A stretch of DNA of 64,000 nucleotides from Sulfurimonas sp. HSL3-7 (GCF_039645985.1 NZ_CP147919.1:1054001-1118000); one strand, 5' to 3'. Counted from the first letter of the stretch, positions 1-9,995 are shown. The notes: a model not told the origin generated them from the letters alone. A program made the numbers and translations.

Positions 1-2
1 GG

Positions 3-2357
3 ATGAAAAATCTCCTGTTGATCGCGGTATCGGCCACTTTTTTCTTTGCCGGTTGTTCGTATGACCCGCCGGCGCCGATCCAGGTCAAACGCATGGACAG
101 AGAGATTGATTACCTTGCCGATGTCAAGCCGATCCTGGACCGACGCTGCGTCGTCTGCCACTCCTGTTATAACTCCCCCTGTCAGCTGAAACTGAGCTCT
201 TACGAAGGGGCCGATCGCGGTGCGAGCAAAGAGCTCGTCTACAAGGCAGAGCGCCTTCGTGCGCAGCCGCCGACCCGGCTTTTTATGGATGCCGAGACGA
301 CGGCGGAGTGGCGTAAAAAGAGTTTTTTCAGTGTGACCGGAAATACGGCGCCGGAGGGGTTCAACAACACGACGATGGCCCACCTGTTGCGGGCGAAAAT
401 GCGCAGTCCGCTCTCACCGGGCGAATACCGGCCGGAGACTGATCTCTTGAGCTGTCCCAAAAACGGTGAGGAGGTGGCTGAATTCATCGACAACCATCCT
501 GAACGCGGTATGCCCTACGGCTTTCCGGCGTTGACGACGAAAGAGTATGAGACACTTCTGCACTGGCTTCAGCAGGGGGCGCACGGGCCAAACGAAGCAG
601 AGCAGAAGAAGCTTGTCTCGCCGAGTCCTGCAGCCCTCGAAGAGATCGGGAAGTGGGAAAACCTCCTGAACCGCGAAGAGCCGAAATACCGCCTGACGGC
701 ACGATACCTCTACGAACATCTCTTTATCGCGCATCTCCATTTTCCGTCTGCACCGAATGCGTTCTATGAGCTCGTCCGCTCCAAAACACCGTCGCCGGAG
801 AAGATCGAGGTGATCGCTACCGTCCGCCCCTTTGACGACCCCGGTGTTGAGAAATTTTACTACCGCATCCGCAAGATACATTCGACGATCGTTCATAAAA
901 CGCACATCGTCTTCGAGATGGATGACGAACAATATGAACAGATCACCCGTCTCTTTATCGGAACGCCCTGGCTTGAAGAGCCGCACCTGATGGATTATGA
1001 CGAAGTGCGCAGCGCCAACCCTTTCCTGACCTATGCGCAGATTCCTCCGGAATCACGTTACCGCTTTTTGCTCCATAACAGCGAGTATATAACCAGAACC
1101 TTCATTCGCGGTCCCGTCTGCAAAGGGCAGATCGCGCTCAATGTTATCAACGACCACTTCTGGACCATGTTTCTGGATCCGAAATCCGATTTGAGCGTTC
1201 AACACCCGGAATTCCTGATCCGCGAGGCGAAAAATCTCAGTATGCCGATAGAGAAGGGGAGCTCGATGGGTGTCTTCAGCACCTTCAGTGACCGGTACCG
1301 CGAACGCTACCTGGCTTATATGAGAGATAAAGGGGAATTCTATCAGCGCTTCGGCGTCGGTACCAGCCTGAAAGATATATGGCGGGGTACACAAGCCGAT
1401 GATGCCCCGGTTCTGACCGTTTACCGCCACTTTGACAGCGCCACCGTACGCAAAGGTGTACTGGGACAGCTGCCGAAGACGATGTGGGTGATGGACTACC
1501 CGCAGTTTGAACGTCTTTACTATGCGCTGGTCGCCGGTTTCGATGTCTTCGGGAACCTGTCGCACCAGACCAATGTCCGCCGGTATATGGACTTTCTGCG
1601 TATCGAAGGCGAGGCCACTTTCCTGACTTTTCTGCCGCAAAAAGAGCGGGTCAAGACATTCCGCTCCTGGTACATCGGCGATGACGCTGCGGAAGATATC
1701 AAAGGGATCGCCCCGAACTATGTTTCGAATATCCGTTACAGCGGCCCCCATTATAAACAGGAATTTATCGAGCAGGTCGTCGATAAGCATCTTCTCAAAG
1801 AGACCGCGATCGCATTCGACCACAACTACCTGCATCTGGGTGAAAAAGTACCCGACGTACTGCCGGAACATTATGACAGTGAAGCCGATTACCTGCAGGC
1901 TTTACGCGTCGTTGCAAGACCGGGCACGGCGTTTATGAAGGTGATTAACGGCTACAATGCCAATTTGGCACTTGTACGTGTGGTGCGAAAAGAGGGGGCG
2001 GATCTTGTCTATTCGATCGTGATCAACCGCTGGCACGACAACGTGAACGCTCTTTTCGATGAAGATGACCGCCTTGACCCAAGCAAAGACACGGCAGATT
2101 TTATCAAGGGCAGTGTCGGCTCCTACCCCAACTTCTTCATGGTCGTCAAAGAAGAGGAGCTGCCGGATTTTTTCGATTTGCTGGAACATTATGAGGAGAC
2201 CCCGGCCTACGAGGCCAGACTGCTGCGCTACGGTGTTGCCCGAAACGACCTGGACTTCTGGAAGCATTATGACTGGTTCCAGGAACATTTTTACAAGGCT
2301 GAGCCGATTCAGTCGGGAATGTATGACCTGAACCGTTATTACTTCAGAGCCTGGTGA
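3..2357 (+). CDS. cti: Fatty acid cis/trans isomerase (CTI family), heme-containing lipoprotein-like
   Basis: Periplasmic enzyme that converts cis-unsaturated phospholipid acyl chains to trans, a rapid membrane-stiffening response to solvent or heat in the family. The 784-residue protein begins with a hydrophobic signal ending FFAGC, so Cys18 may be lipidated. A c-type heme site CVVCH (Cys49, Cys52, His53) follows, as is typical of CTI. The rest, rich in aromatic and Asp/Glu residues, is the long CTI domain. The length fits the family. Only two bases precede the ATG in this window, so the ribosome site and promoter cannot be judged. No membrane-lipid gene is adjacent. The family call rests on the heme motif, its surroundings and overall composition. 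Confidence 0.85.
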   Translation: MKNLLLIAVSATFFFAGCSYDPPAPIQVKRMDREIDYLADVKPILDRRCVVCHSCYNSPCQLKLSSYEGADRGASKELVYKAERLRAQPPTRLFMDAETTAEWRKKSFFSVTGNTAPEGFNNTTMAHLLRAKMRSPLSPGEYRPETDLLSCPKNGEEVAEFIDNHPERGMPYGFPALTTKEYETLLHWLQQGAHGPNEAEQKKLVSPSPAALEEIGKWENLLNREEPKYRLTARYLYEHLFIAHLHFPSAPNAFYELVRSKTPSPEKIEVIATVRPFDDPGVEKFYYRIRKIHSTIVHKTHIVFEMDDEQYEQITRLFIGTPWLEEPHLMDYDEVRSANPFLTYAQIPPESRYRFLLHNSEYITRTFIRGPVCKGQIALNVINDHFWTMFLDPKSDLSVQHPEFLIREAKNLSMPIEKGSSMGVFSTFSDRYRERYLAYMRDKGEFYQRFGVGTSLKDIWRGTQADDAPVLTVYRHFDSATVRKGVLGQLPKTMWVMDYPQFERLYYALVAGFDVFGNLSHQTNVRRYMDFLRIEGEATFLTFLPQKERVKTFRSWYIGDDAAEDIKGIAPNYVSNIRYSGPHYKQEFIEQVVDKHLLKETAIAFDHNYLHLGEKVPDVLPEHYDSEADYLQALRVVARPGTAFMKVINGYNANLALVRVVRKEGADLVYSIVINRWHDNVNALFDEDDRLDPSKDTADFIKGSVGSYPNFFMVVKEEELPDFFDLLEHYEETPAYEARLLRYGVARNDLDFWKHYDWFQEHFYKAEPIQSGMYDLNRYYFRAW

Positions 2358-2426
2358 GAGAGCACTTCTTCGTGTCTCCGGATTTTAGCGGTTCGGCGCC
2401 GGTCCGGATGAACCCGGATGGGTCTT

Positions 2427-3026
2427 TTACTCCAGGCTCTGCAGCCAGTAGGGGGCGTTTTTCTGTTCGGCTTTGATGGAGGTTGTACCGCCGTGCCCGG
2501 GGTAAACGACTCTGTCGTAATCGATCTGCATAAAACGTTTGAGCGACTCCGCCATATCTCTCGGCGAAGAGTAGGGGAAGTCGGTGCGGCCGATACTCCG
2601 GTCGAAGATGAAGTCGCCGCTGAACATCGCATCGCCGATCTCTATCGTCGAGCAGCCCGGACAGTGGCCCGGAAAATGCCTGAAGGTGACCGGTACGCCG
2701 GCGATCTCGATCGTCGTCACCTCGCCTTCGACCGCGACATCGGGGTAGGAGGGCGGCAGATCCGGCACCCAGGAGTTGTCCGTCAGCATCGGGATGTCAT
2801 CTTTCGGGGTGTAGAGCGGAATATTGAAATACTCCTTGACCTCCTGGTTAGACCAGACATGATCAAAGTGTGCGTGGGTGTTGAGCACCGCGACAGGGTT
2901 GGTGACATTGGCTTTGACCCACGCCGTTGCGTTGACACCGGGATCGATGATGAAGTCTTTACCGTCAACGGTAACGATATAACAGTTGGTTTGGTACATG
3001 CCCATCGGCTGAACTTTGATCTGCAT
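2427..3026 (-). CDS. Metallo-beta-lactamase fold hydrolase (glyoxalase II-like)
   Basis: A 199-residue cytoplasmic hydrolase with the binuclear-zinc signature THAHFDH (His51, His53, Asp55, His56). Later ligands are His121 (HFPGHCPG), Asp138 (FSGD) and His178 (PGHGG), so the metal set is complete. This short form is the widespread YcbL/glyoxalase-II-like subgroup, which hydrolyses thioesters such as S-lactoylglutathione or related substrates; the exact substrate cannot be read here. It is divergent from the ferritin-like gene that follows, and the two starts almost touch near 3026, so a shared short promoter region is likely. Confidence 0.88.
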   Translation of the reverse strand: MQIKVQPMGMYQTNCYIVTVDGKDFIIDPGVNATAWVKANVTNPVAVLNTHAHFDHVWSNQEVKEYFNIPLYTPKDDIPMLTDNSWVPDLPPSYPDVAVEGEVTTIEIAGVPVTFRHFPGHCPGCSTIEIGDAMFSGDFIFDRSIGRTDFPYSSPRDMAESLKRFMQIDYDRVVYPGHGGTTSIKAEQKNAPYWLQSLE

Positions 3027-3064
3027 TGAAAATCTTTCACAATAATATGGATAAAATTATACCT

Positions 3065-3889
3065 ATGAATTTTTATAAATCGCTAGAGACTATTTTAACC
3101 ACGGATAATCCTTCAGAAAAGTTTGAGGCATTTCACCGTTTTTATGCGCGATACAGGGCAGGTGAGGTCAAGGTTGAAGAGAGGTTTGAACCTGTCGTCT
3201 TTACGACGCCAAGCTATGCCTCTTTTTGCAAGATCGTCCCGCCCCAGACCGTACCCAAACGCCGCAAGGTGAGCAGCGACGAAGGCAAGATCATCCTGCT
3301 CCATGCTATCGCCCACATCGAGTACAGCGCTATCGATCTGGCCCTTGACCATGCCTACCGTTTTCAGGGACTGCCCAAAGCCTACTACGATGACTGGCTG
3401 GAGGTGGCGGAGGATGAGATCCGCCATTTTGAGATGCTCAACACGCTGCTGGAAGAGCTGGGCGCCAAATACGGTGATGTAGCGGTACACAACTCGCTTT
3501 TCGAGGCCAGTGAAAGAACGCAGACACTGGTGGAGAGAATGGCCGTTATCCCGCGCTATCTGGAAGCAAACGGTCTTGATGCCACACCGCAGGTCCTCGA
3601 ACGGTTGGAACGCCTGCCGAGTGACCCTATGCTTGAACGGATCAAAGCCGCGCTCAGGACGATTTTGGCCGAAGAGGTCGACCATGTTCTCAAAGGCGAT
3701 CGATGGTTTCACTACGCGTGCGACAAAGCGGGGGTGCCGACCGACATCTTTTTTGAGATCATCCAGGCGTATTATCCCGGTTCTTTTCCCAAACAGCAGG
3801 GTGTCAATGTCAAGGCCAGACAGGAGGCCGGTTTCAGCTGCGCGGAGATGAAGAAGATTCTGGACGGGTATGCCTGTCCAGAGCCGTAA
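3065..3889 (+). CDS. Ferritin-like DUF455 protein
   Basis: An alpha-helical ferritin-like protein of the DUF455 family, whose members carry Glu/His ligands for a di-iron site but have no settled role. Visible signatures are HAIAHIEYSAIDLALDH, DEIRHFEML and EEVDHVLKGDRWF, the expected E..H metal-binding helices. The frame is open from a TTG at 3026, with ATGs at 3047 and 3065. I use 3065 (protein begins MNFYKSLETIL) because the more upstream starts overlap the neighbouring divergent start, and the run TAAAATTATACC just before 3065 looks like a promoter -10 region. The start is therefore uncertain by up to 13 residues. Confidence 0.8.
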   Translation: MNFYKSLETILTTDNPSEKFEAFHRFYARYRAGEVKVEERFEPVVFTTPSYASFCKIVPPQTVPKRRKVSSDEGKIILLHAIAHIEYSAIDLALDHAYRFQGLPKAYYDDWLEVAEDEIRHFEMLNTLLEELGAKYGDVAVHNSLFEASERTQTLVERMAVIPRYLEANGLDATPQVLERLERLPSDPMLERIKAALRTILAEEVDHVLKGDRWFHYACDKAGVPTDIFFEIIQAYYPGSFPKQQGVNVKARQEAGFSCAEMKKILDGYACPEP

Positions 3890-3961
3890 AATTACAGCAG
3901 TTGTTTACCTGGCCAACAGCGCTTTTTTCCCATTCTGTACAAAAGAGTAGACAAGGGATCG

Positions 3962-5320
3962 CTACATCAGCAAAGACGTTGCCAGAAACAGAAAAATAAA
4001 GAAGCCGAACACATCCGACGTCGTTGTCAGAAGAATGGATGATGCAATGGCCGGATCGATGCCGACACGTTTGAGCAGAAGCGGGATCAATGCACCGATG
4101 CTGCCTGCGACCAAAAGATTGATAAACATCGCGAGGGCAATGACCAGAGAAAGCATCTTGTCATCAAACCAGAGGTAGGTGATGAGTGAAACGGTGAGCG
4201 CGATGGCGAGACCGTTGATCATGACGATCGTCGACTCACGCTTCAAAATGGGCCATGCCTGGGAAAAATCGATCTCTCCGAGTGTGATACGCCGGATGGT
4301 AACGGTCATGGCCTGTATGCCGGCGTTGCCGCCTAGGGCCGCTACCAACGGCAGCAGAACGGCCAGGGCAATATAGGAGGCGATAGTCTCTTTGAAGCGT
4401 TCGATAACAAACGAAGCGGCGAGAACCGTTGCGAGATTGATAAAAAGCCAGAGCAGACGCATCTTTTGTGCCGAGTAAATACTCTCCTCTTCCGCCTCGT
4501 CGTCAACACCGACCAACTTGTAGACCTGATCGGTATGGATACTCTGGATCAATTCGTAAACATCGTCGTAGAGGATGCGTCCTTTGAGCACACCTTCCTC
4601 ATCAACAACCGCCAGGACACTCAGATCATACTCATCAAAAAGGCGGATGACCTCTTCTACGGGTGCAGTGTGGAGAATACTCAGGGGATGGTGCGGCTGC
4701 AGCTGCTCCATCACTTCCCGGATACTCTGCTGGGGTTCAAAGAGGATAAGATCGGAAAAGTGGAGGGTGGCAAGCAGATGGCGCTGCCGGTCCGTAACGA
4801 AGAGCTTGATGATGGCGCTATGGGGATCCTCTTCCCGGAAAAGGCGAATGGCCTTTTTGACATCCTCTATACTGTCGTCGAGTGTCGCGGTGAGCATCTC
4901 GATCTCCATATAGGCTCCGGCCTGCAGTTCGCTGTATTGAGACAATTCCAAAAACTCACGACGTTCTTCAGGATTCATAAGGGTGTGAAGCTTATTGGCA
5001 TAGGCTCTATCTACGATCTCGACCTGTTGCAGAAAATCCGTTACGTTGTCACTGGGAATACGGGTCATCGCATCATATACTTTGTGCACCGAAAGGCGTT
5101 GCAGCGCCTGATAGAATGACCTGTTAGAAAGCTCCAGCAGGACATCAATGAGAGAAATGTTCGGGATTTTGGACAGCGTGGAAAAAAAGAGGCCTGTCTG
5201 TCTGTCGACGAGTTCTTCCAGCGCTTTTGCGACAAGGGTCGGATTAAGCTGATGCGAGGGCGTTTGAAACGCTTGCGAATTCAGCTGATTGTCATCTTGT
5301 CTCTTGATTTTTATCATCAT
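3962..5320 (-). CDS. mgtE: Magnesium transporter MgtE
   Basis: Inner-membrane Mg2+ channel/transporter, 452 residues, the standard MgtE length. The cytosolic N-terminal superhelical domain covers about residues 25-130. Two CBS domains that sense Mg2+ cover about 135-260. A five-helix membrane domain fills about 285-450, with the conserved AALGGNAGIQAMT pore segment and PLLLKRVGIDPAIASSILLTT. The gene stands alone between the ferritin-like gene and the flavoprotein, with short gaps either side. No riboswitch-like leader is evident in the 62 bases upstream. Confidence 0.95.
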   Translation of the reverse strand: MMIKIKRQDDNQLNSQAFQTPSHQLNPTLVAKALEELVDRQTGLFFSTLSKIPNISLIDVLLELSNRSFYQALQRLSVHKVYDAMTRIPSDNVTDFLQQVEIVDRAYANKLHTLMNPEERREFLELSQYSELQAGAYMEIEMLTATLDDSIEDVKKAIRLFREEDPHSAIIKLFVTDRQRHLLATLHFSDLILFEPQQSIREVMEQLQPHHPLSILHTAPVEEVIRLFDEYDLSVLAVVDEEGVLKGRILYDDVYELIQSIHTDQVYKLVGVDDEAEEESIYSAQKMRLLWLFINLATVLAASFVIERFKETIASYIALAVLLPLVAALGGNAGIQAMTVTIRRITLGEIDFSQAWPILKRESTIVMINGLAIALTVSLITYLWFDDKMLSLVIALAMFINLLVAGSIGALIPLLLKRVGIDPAIASSILLTTTSDVFGFFIFLFLATSLLM

Positions 5321-5382
5321 ATCCCAACTCTGTGTGCAGGTAGTATAGCAGGTATTGCATCGTAACGATCAGAAGATACCGC

Positions 5383-6375
5383 TTAATAGCGATAATCGGT
5401 AAGAAGACGCATATAGTTTGCGCGCTGATAGGCGGCAGGATTGGCGGTATGGGCGAGGGAGATACTTCCCTTCATCTGTTCTATCGACTCATACTCTTTC
5501 AACGCCATCCAGGCGGTCAGGTTATCTAAAACAGTGGCGATATGCCCCTCGCCGAGCTTGAGCAGGCTGCTCACCATCTGCACGGCATCGGCACCGCTCA
5601 TCATCGCTTTGAGTATATCCTCATGGGTGTGAATGCCGGTTGAGGCGCAGAGCGAGGCATTGACTTTTTTGTAGAGAATGGCGGACCAGCGCAGTGTCTC
5701 GCTCAGGTCCCGGGAGCTGCTTGGCCTGATCACCTGCAGGGCATTGAGGTTTTCGAGGTCGATGTCGACATGGACCGGGCGGTCAAACAGCACTAGCGCC
5801 TCTGCTCCGGCATCGACAAGTCTGGCGGCCATCTGCGCGGGAGCAGAGAACACCGCGTTCATTTTGACACTGACGGGAATGGCAACATTGGCCTTGACGG
5901 CACTGAGCGCATCGATGTAGAGCTGTTCGACCGCTCGTGCGTCGACATCGGCATCGGTCGGAATATAGGTGATGTTGAGCTCAAGCGCGTCGGCGCCGGC
6001 CTGCTCGAGCTTTCTGGCATAATTGATCCAGCCCCCTTTGGAAACACCGTTGAGTGAAGCGATGATCGGAATAGAGACGTTCTCCTTGAGGTGACGTATC
6101 TCATCAAGGTAGTGGTCCGATTCGATATTGCTCAGTGCAACTTCCGGAAAATACCCCAGGGCTTCGGCGTAGCTTTCGCTCCCTTTAAAGAGAAAATAGT
6201 CCAGTTCATGTGCTTCATGGTTGATCTGCTCCTCAAAGATGGAGTGCAGAACGACCGCTGCGGCGCCGCTCTCTTCGAGCTTTTTGATCGAGTCGAACGA
6301 GGCAGTGAGGGGCGAGGCCCCGACGATAATCGGATTTTTCAGGGAAAGTCCCATGTATGTTGTTGTGATGTCCAT
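5383..6375 (-). CDS. Dihydroorotate dehydrogenase-like flavoprotein coupled to NifJ
   Basis: A 330-residue TIM-barrel flavoprotein of the dihydroorotate dehydrogenase superfamily. The N-terminal LKNPIIVGASPLT, the mid-barrel SLNGVSKGGWINYARKLEQAGADALELNITY and the phosphate-binding STGIHTHEDILKAMMSGADAVQMVS segments match FMN-binding class I-like members. Its ATG overlaps the stop of nifJ as TAATG, so the two are translationally coupled. This type of PyrD-like protein is often found beside pyruvate:ferredoxin oxidoreductase and is probably a redox partner or maintenance protein, not the pyrimidine enzyme. That role is inference; only the fold and coupling are visible. Confidence 0.8.
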   Translation of the reverse strand: MDITTTYMGLSLKNPIIVGASPLTASFDSIKKLEESGAAAVVLHSIFEEQINHEAHELDYFLFKGSESYAEALGYFPEVALSNIESDHYLDEIRHLKENVSIPIIASLNGVSKGGWINYARKLEQAGADALELNITYIPTDADVDARAVEQLYIDALSAVKANVAIPVSVKMNAVFSAPAQMAARLVDAGAEALVLFDRPVHVDIDLENLNALQVIRPSSSRDLSETLRWSAILYKKVNASLCASTGIHTHEDILKAMMSGADAVQMVSSLLKLGEGHIATVLDNLTAWMALKEYESIEQMKGSISLAHTANPAAYQRANYMRLLTDYRY

Positions 6376-9300
6376 TATACTTCTCCCTCGTCTTTGTATG
6401 ACATTTGTGCCAGATTCTGATAGCGCTTGTACATCTCTTCGGCATGCGACCGCGCCGTCTCCAGATACGCTTTCGCGTTACCGGCATTCATCTTTTCGAC
6501 CATCTTGAAGCGGCTCTCCTGATACATATAGTTTTTCACATCGATCTTGGGACCTTTGTAGTCAAGCTGCATCGGGTTCTTGCCCTCTTTCTCAAGGTCG
6601 GGGTTGTAACGGAAGGTCGCCCACAGACCGGAGTCCACGGCGAGTTTCTGATGCTCCATTCCGTAGCGGAGGTCGTAGCCGTGTGCCACACAGTGGGAAT
6701 AGGCGATGATGATCGAAGGGCCGTCATAGCGTTCCGCCTCGACAAAGGCTTTGATGGTCTGGGCATCGCTTGCACCCATGGCCACCCGCGCGACGTAGAC
6801 ATTGCCGTAGGCGATTGCCATCATGGCCAGGTCTTTGGGGACCTGTGCTTTTCCGCCGGCGGCGAATTTCGCGACCGCACCGGTCATGGTCGCTTTGGAC
6901 TGCTGTCCGCCGGTGTTGGAATAGACCTGGGTGTCGAGCACGAGAATATTGACGTTCTTGCCGCTCGCGAGTACATGGTCCAGACCGCCGTAGCCGATGT
7001 CATACGCCCAGCCGTCACCCCCGATCATCCAGACCGATTTTTTCACCAGATAATCGCTGAGCTTGCTGAGACGCTGCGCTTCAGTCCCTTTAAGGGATTG
7101 TAGAACTTTTTTAAGTTCTTCAATACGGTCCCGCTGTTCAAAGATCTCTGCTTCATCTTCCTGTTTCGAGGCGAGAATATTCTCCGCCAGCTCTTCGCCG
7201 ATCTCACCTTTGAGTCCTGTTAGGAGTTCGCGGGCCGTATGGGTGTGCTTGTCGATGGCCAGCCTGAACCCCAGGCCGAATTCGGCATTGTCCTCAAACA
7301 GCGAGTTGGACCAGGCCGGCCCGCGGCCCTCGCTGTTCTTCTTCCACGGGGTGGTCGGGAGGTTTCCGCCGTAGATGGAGGAACAGCCGGTCGCATTGGC
7401 GATGACCATGCGGTCGCCGAAGAGCTGGGACGCCAGTTTGATATAGGGGGTTTCGCCGCAGCCCGCACAGGCGCCGGAGAATTCAAAAAGCGGTTCGAGG
7501 AGCTGGGACTCCTTGACCTTTTCATGCTCAAGCTTGTTCCTGTCATAAGCAGGAAGGTTCATAAAATAGTCCCAGTTCTGTGCGCCGGCGGTGCGAAGGG
7601 GCTCCTGCGGCGCCATATTGATGGCCTTGCGATTGCTTTGTGATTTGTTTTTCGCGGGACAGACCTCCACACAGAGGCTGCAGCCGGTGCAGTCTTCAAC
7701 GGCGACCTGGAGAGTGAACTGCTCCTGCGGTTCAAAACTCTTGCCTTTGGCGCCTACATAAGCGAAGATGTCGGGTGCGTCTGCGAGAATCGCCTCATCG
7801 ACCACCTTGGAGCGGATCGCGGCGTGGGGACAGACAAGGACACATTTATTGCACTGAATACAGACATCCGGGTCCCATACCGGTACTTCCAGGGCGATAT
7901 TGCGCTTTTGATACTGTGTGGTGCCGCTGGGCCAGGTGCCGTCATCGGGCATGTCGGAAACCGGGATCTTGTCGCCCTCTCCGGCGATGATCCTTGCCGT
8001 GATCTCTTCGACAAACCGGTCAAAATCCCCTTTGACCATCGGCGTCATAGGCATATCCCCCTGGACAGAGGCGGGAAGGGGGACCTCAAAGAGATTGGCA
8101 AGGGTGTTGTCGACCGCCGCATTGTTCATTTCGACGATCTGACGCCCCTTCTTCCCGTAGCTTTTCTGGATGCTGCCTTTGATCTTGGCGATCGCTTCAT
8201 CGCGTTCTAAAATACCGGATATCGCGAAGAAACAGGTCTGCATAACGGTGTTGATACGGCGTCCCATACCGCTTTTTTTAGCAACGGCAGCGGCATCAAT
8301 AACGAAAAAACGGACCTTCTTCTCGATCAGTTCGTTTTGGACATTCCGCGGCAGTTTGGAGAAGACGATCTCTCTGCTGAAAGGGGAGTTCAGCAGAAAG
8401 ATGGCCCCCTCTTCGGCATGTTTCAAAATATCGAACTTCTCCAGAAAGACGCTTTGGTGGCAGGCGACAAAACCGGCTTTATCGATCAGGTAGGTGGCGT
8501 GAATGCGTTTGGGGCCGAAACGCAGGTGGGAGGTGGTCATGGACCCTGATTTGTTCGAGTCGTAGACAAAGTAGCCCTGGGCGTAATTGGGCGTCTCTTC
8601 GCCGATGATCTTGATGGAGTTTTTGTTGGCGCCGACGGTCCCGTCGGAACCCAGACCGAAAAAGATACCGCTGAATGTCTCCTCGTCTGCGATGGAAAAA
8701 GAGGGGTCCCACTCCAGCGAGGTGTGGGTGCGGTCATCATTTATACCGATCGTAAAGTGGTTTTTCGGCCGGTCTTTGCGCAGTTCGTCGAAGACGGCCT
8801 TGATCATGGCCGGGGTAAACTCTTTGGATGAGAGGCCGTAACGTCCGCCGATGATCCGCGGCATCTCAAATCCGAGCATCTCTTTTTCACGGAGTTCGTT
8901 CAGGGCGCTCACAATATCGAGGTAGAGGGGTTCACCCAGTGATCCCGGCTCCTTGGTGCGGTCAAGTACGGCGATGGCTTTTGTTGTTTTCGGCAGTGCC
9001 GCAACAAAATGTTCGACGGAGAAAGGCCGATAGAGCCGGACCTTGATGACGCCGACCTTCTCGCCCTGTGCACTCAGATAGTTGACAGTCTCATGCGCGG
9101 CTTCGGCACCCGATCCCATCAGGATAATGATGCGTTCCGCATCTGCTGCACCGACATAGTCATACAGTTTGTAGGCTCTGCCGGTGAGTTCGGCGAAACG
9201 GTCCATGCTCTCCTGCAGAATTGCGGGGAGGGCTAGGTAATAACTGTTGACACTTTCGCGCCCCTGAAAATAGACATCGGGATTCTGCGAGGTACCGCGG

Positions 9301-9944
9301 ACAAATGGATTGTCCGGAGAGAGTGCGCGGGAGCGGTGGGCATAGACCAGCTCCTCATCGATCATCGCTTTCAAGACCTCTTCGCTGAGCAGCTCTATCT
9401 TGCTAACCTCGTGCGAGGTGCGAAAACCGTCGAAAAAATGGAGAAAGGGGAGTCGTGCCTTCAACGCGGCCGCCTGGGCGATCAGCGCGGCATCATGGGC
9501 TTCCTGGACGGAATTGGAGGCGTAGAGAACAAAACCGGTCTGGCGCACCGCCATCACATCACTGTGATCGCCGAAGATAGAGAGGGCCTGGGCCGCGATC
9601 GAACGGGCTGCGACATGAAAAACCGTCGGGGTGAGCTCTCCCGCAATTTTGTACATGTTCGGGATCATGAGCAACAGCCCCTGAGACGAGGTAAAGGTCG
9701 TCGTAAGCGCCCCTGTCTGCAAGGCGCCGTGCACGGCCCCGCTTGCCCCGCCTTCACTCTGCATCTCCATGATCTCAGGCAGGGCGCCGAAGATATTTTT
9801 TTCTCCGCGGGTGGAGTAGATGTCACTGAGCTCGGCCATTGGGGAGGAGGGGGTGATCGGGTAGATGGCAATGACCTCGTTGATCTTGTGGGCAACGCGT
9901 GCAACCGCTTCGTTTCCGTCGATAGTGATGTAGTTCTTTGACAT
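6375..9944 (-). CDS. nifJ: Pyruvate:ferredoxin (flavodoxin) oxidoreductase, single-chain
   Basis: A 1189-residue fused enzyme that interconverts pyruvate + CoA and acetyl-CoA + CO2 with ferredoxin or flavodoxin. In reductive-TCA autotrophs it runs in the carboxylating direction. N-terminal domains carry AIYPITPSSPMAE and the gamma/beta regions. Two 4Fe-4S motifs, CIQCNKCVLVCP near residue 693 and CTGCSLCVEVCP near 751, form the ferredoxin domain. The C-terminal TPP domain has CAGCGETPY near 828 and GDGWAYDIGYGG near 985. The length is the full NifJ/PFOR length. A purine-rich ribosome site (AAGAGAAG) precedes the ATG, and the downstream flavoprotein overlaps its stop. Confidence 0.95.
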   Translation of the reverse strand: MSKNYITIDGNEAVARVAHKINEVIAIYPITPSSPMAELSDIYSTRGEKNIFGALPEIMEMQSEGGASGAVHGALQTGALTTTFTSSQGLLLMIPNMYKIAGELTPTVFHVAARSIAAQALSIFGDHSDVMAVRQTGFVLYASNSVQEAHDAALIAQAAALKARLPFLHFFDGFRTSHEVSKIELLSEEVLKAMIDEELVYAHRSRALSPDNPFVRGTSQNPDVYFQGRESVNSYYLALPAILQESMDRFAELTGRAYKLYDYVGAADAERIIILMGSGAEAAHETVNYLSAQGEKVGVIKVRLYRPFSVEHFVAALPKTTKAIAVLDRTKEPGSLGEPLYLDIVSALNELREKEMLGFEMPRIIGGRYGLSSKEFTPAMIKAVFDELRKDRPKNHFTIGINDDRTHTSLEWDPSFSIADEETFSGIFFGLGSDGTVGANKNSIKIIGEETPNYAQGYFVYDSNKSGSMTTSHLRFGPKRIHATYLIDKAGFVACHQSVFLEKFDILKHAEEGAIFLLNSPFSREIVFSKLPRNVQNELIEKKVRFFVIDAAAVAKKSGMGRRINTVMQTCFFAISGILERDEAIAKIKGSIQKSYGKKGRQIVEMNNAAVDNTLANLFEVPLPASVQGDMPMTPMVKGDFDRFVEEITARIIAGEGDKIPVSDMPDDGTWPSGTTQYQKRNIALEVPVWDPDVCIQCNKCVLVCPHAAIRSKVVDEAILADAPDIFAYVGAKGKSFEPQEQFTLQVAVEDCTGCSLCVEVCPAKNKSQSNRKAINMAPQEPLRTAGAQNWDYFMNLPAYDRNKLEHEKVKESQLLEPLFEFSGACAGCGETPYIKLASQLFGDRMVIANATGCSSIYGGNLPTTPWKKNSEGRGPAWSNSLFEDNAEFGLGFRLAIDKHTHTARELLTGLKGEIGEELAENILASKQEDEAEIFEQRDRIEELKKVLQSLKGTEAQRLSKLSDYLVKKSVWMIGGDGWAYDIGYGGLDHVLASGKNVNILVLDTQVYSNTGGQQSKATMTGAVAKFAAGGKAQVPKDLAMMAIAYGNVYVARVAMGASDAQTIKAFVEAERYDGPSIIIAYSHCVAHGYDLRYGMEHQKLAVDSGLWATFRYNPDLEKEGKNPMQLDYKGPKIDVKNYMYQESRFKMVEKMNAGNAKAYLETARSHAEEMYKRYQNLAQMSYKDEGEV

Positions 9945-9989
9945 AGGCTTCTCTTTGGATCATATCAGAGTATGAAAATTTATCGTAAT

Positions 9990-9995
9990 ATTATA
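9990..9995 (-). promoter_or_regulatory. Candidate -10 box for nifJ
   Basis: On the minus strand TATAAT reads across these bases about 46 bases upstream of the nifJ start, in a strongly AT-rich divergent gap. No good -35 hexamer is visible, which is usual for sigma-70 promoters of Campylobacterota. Confidence 0.45.
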
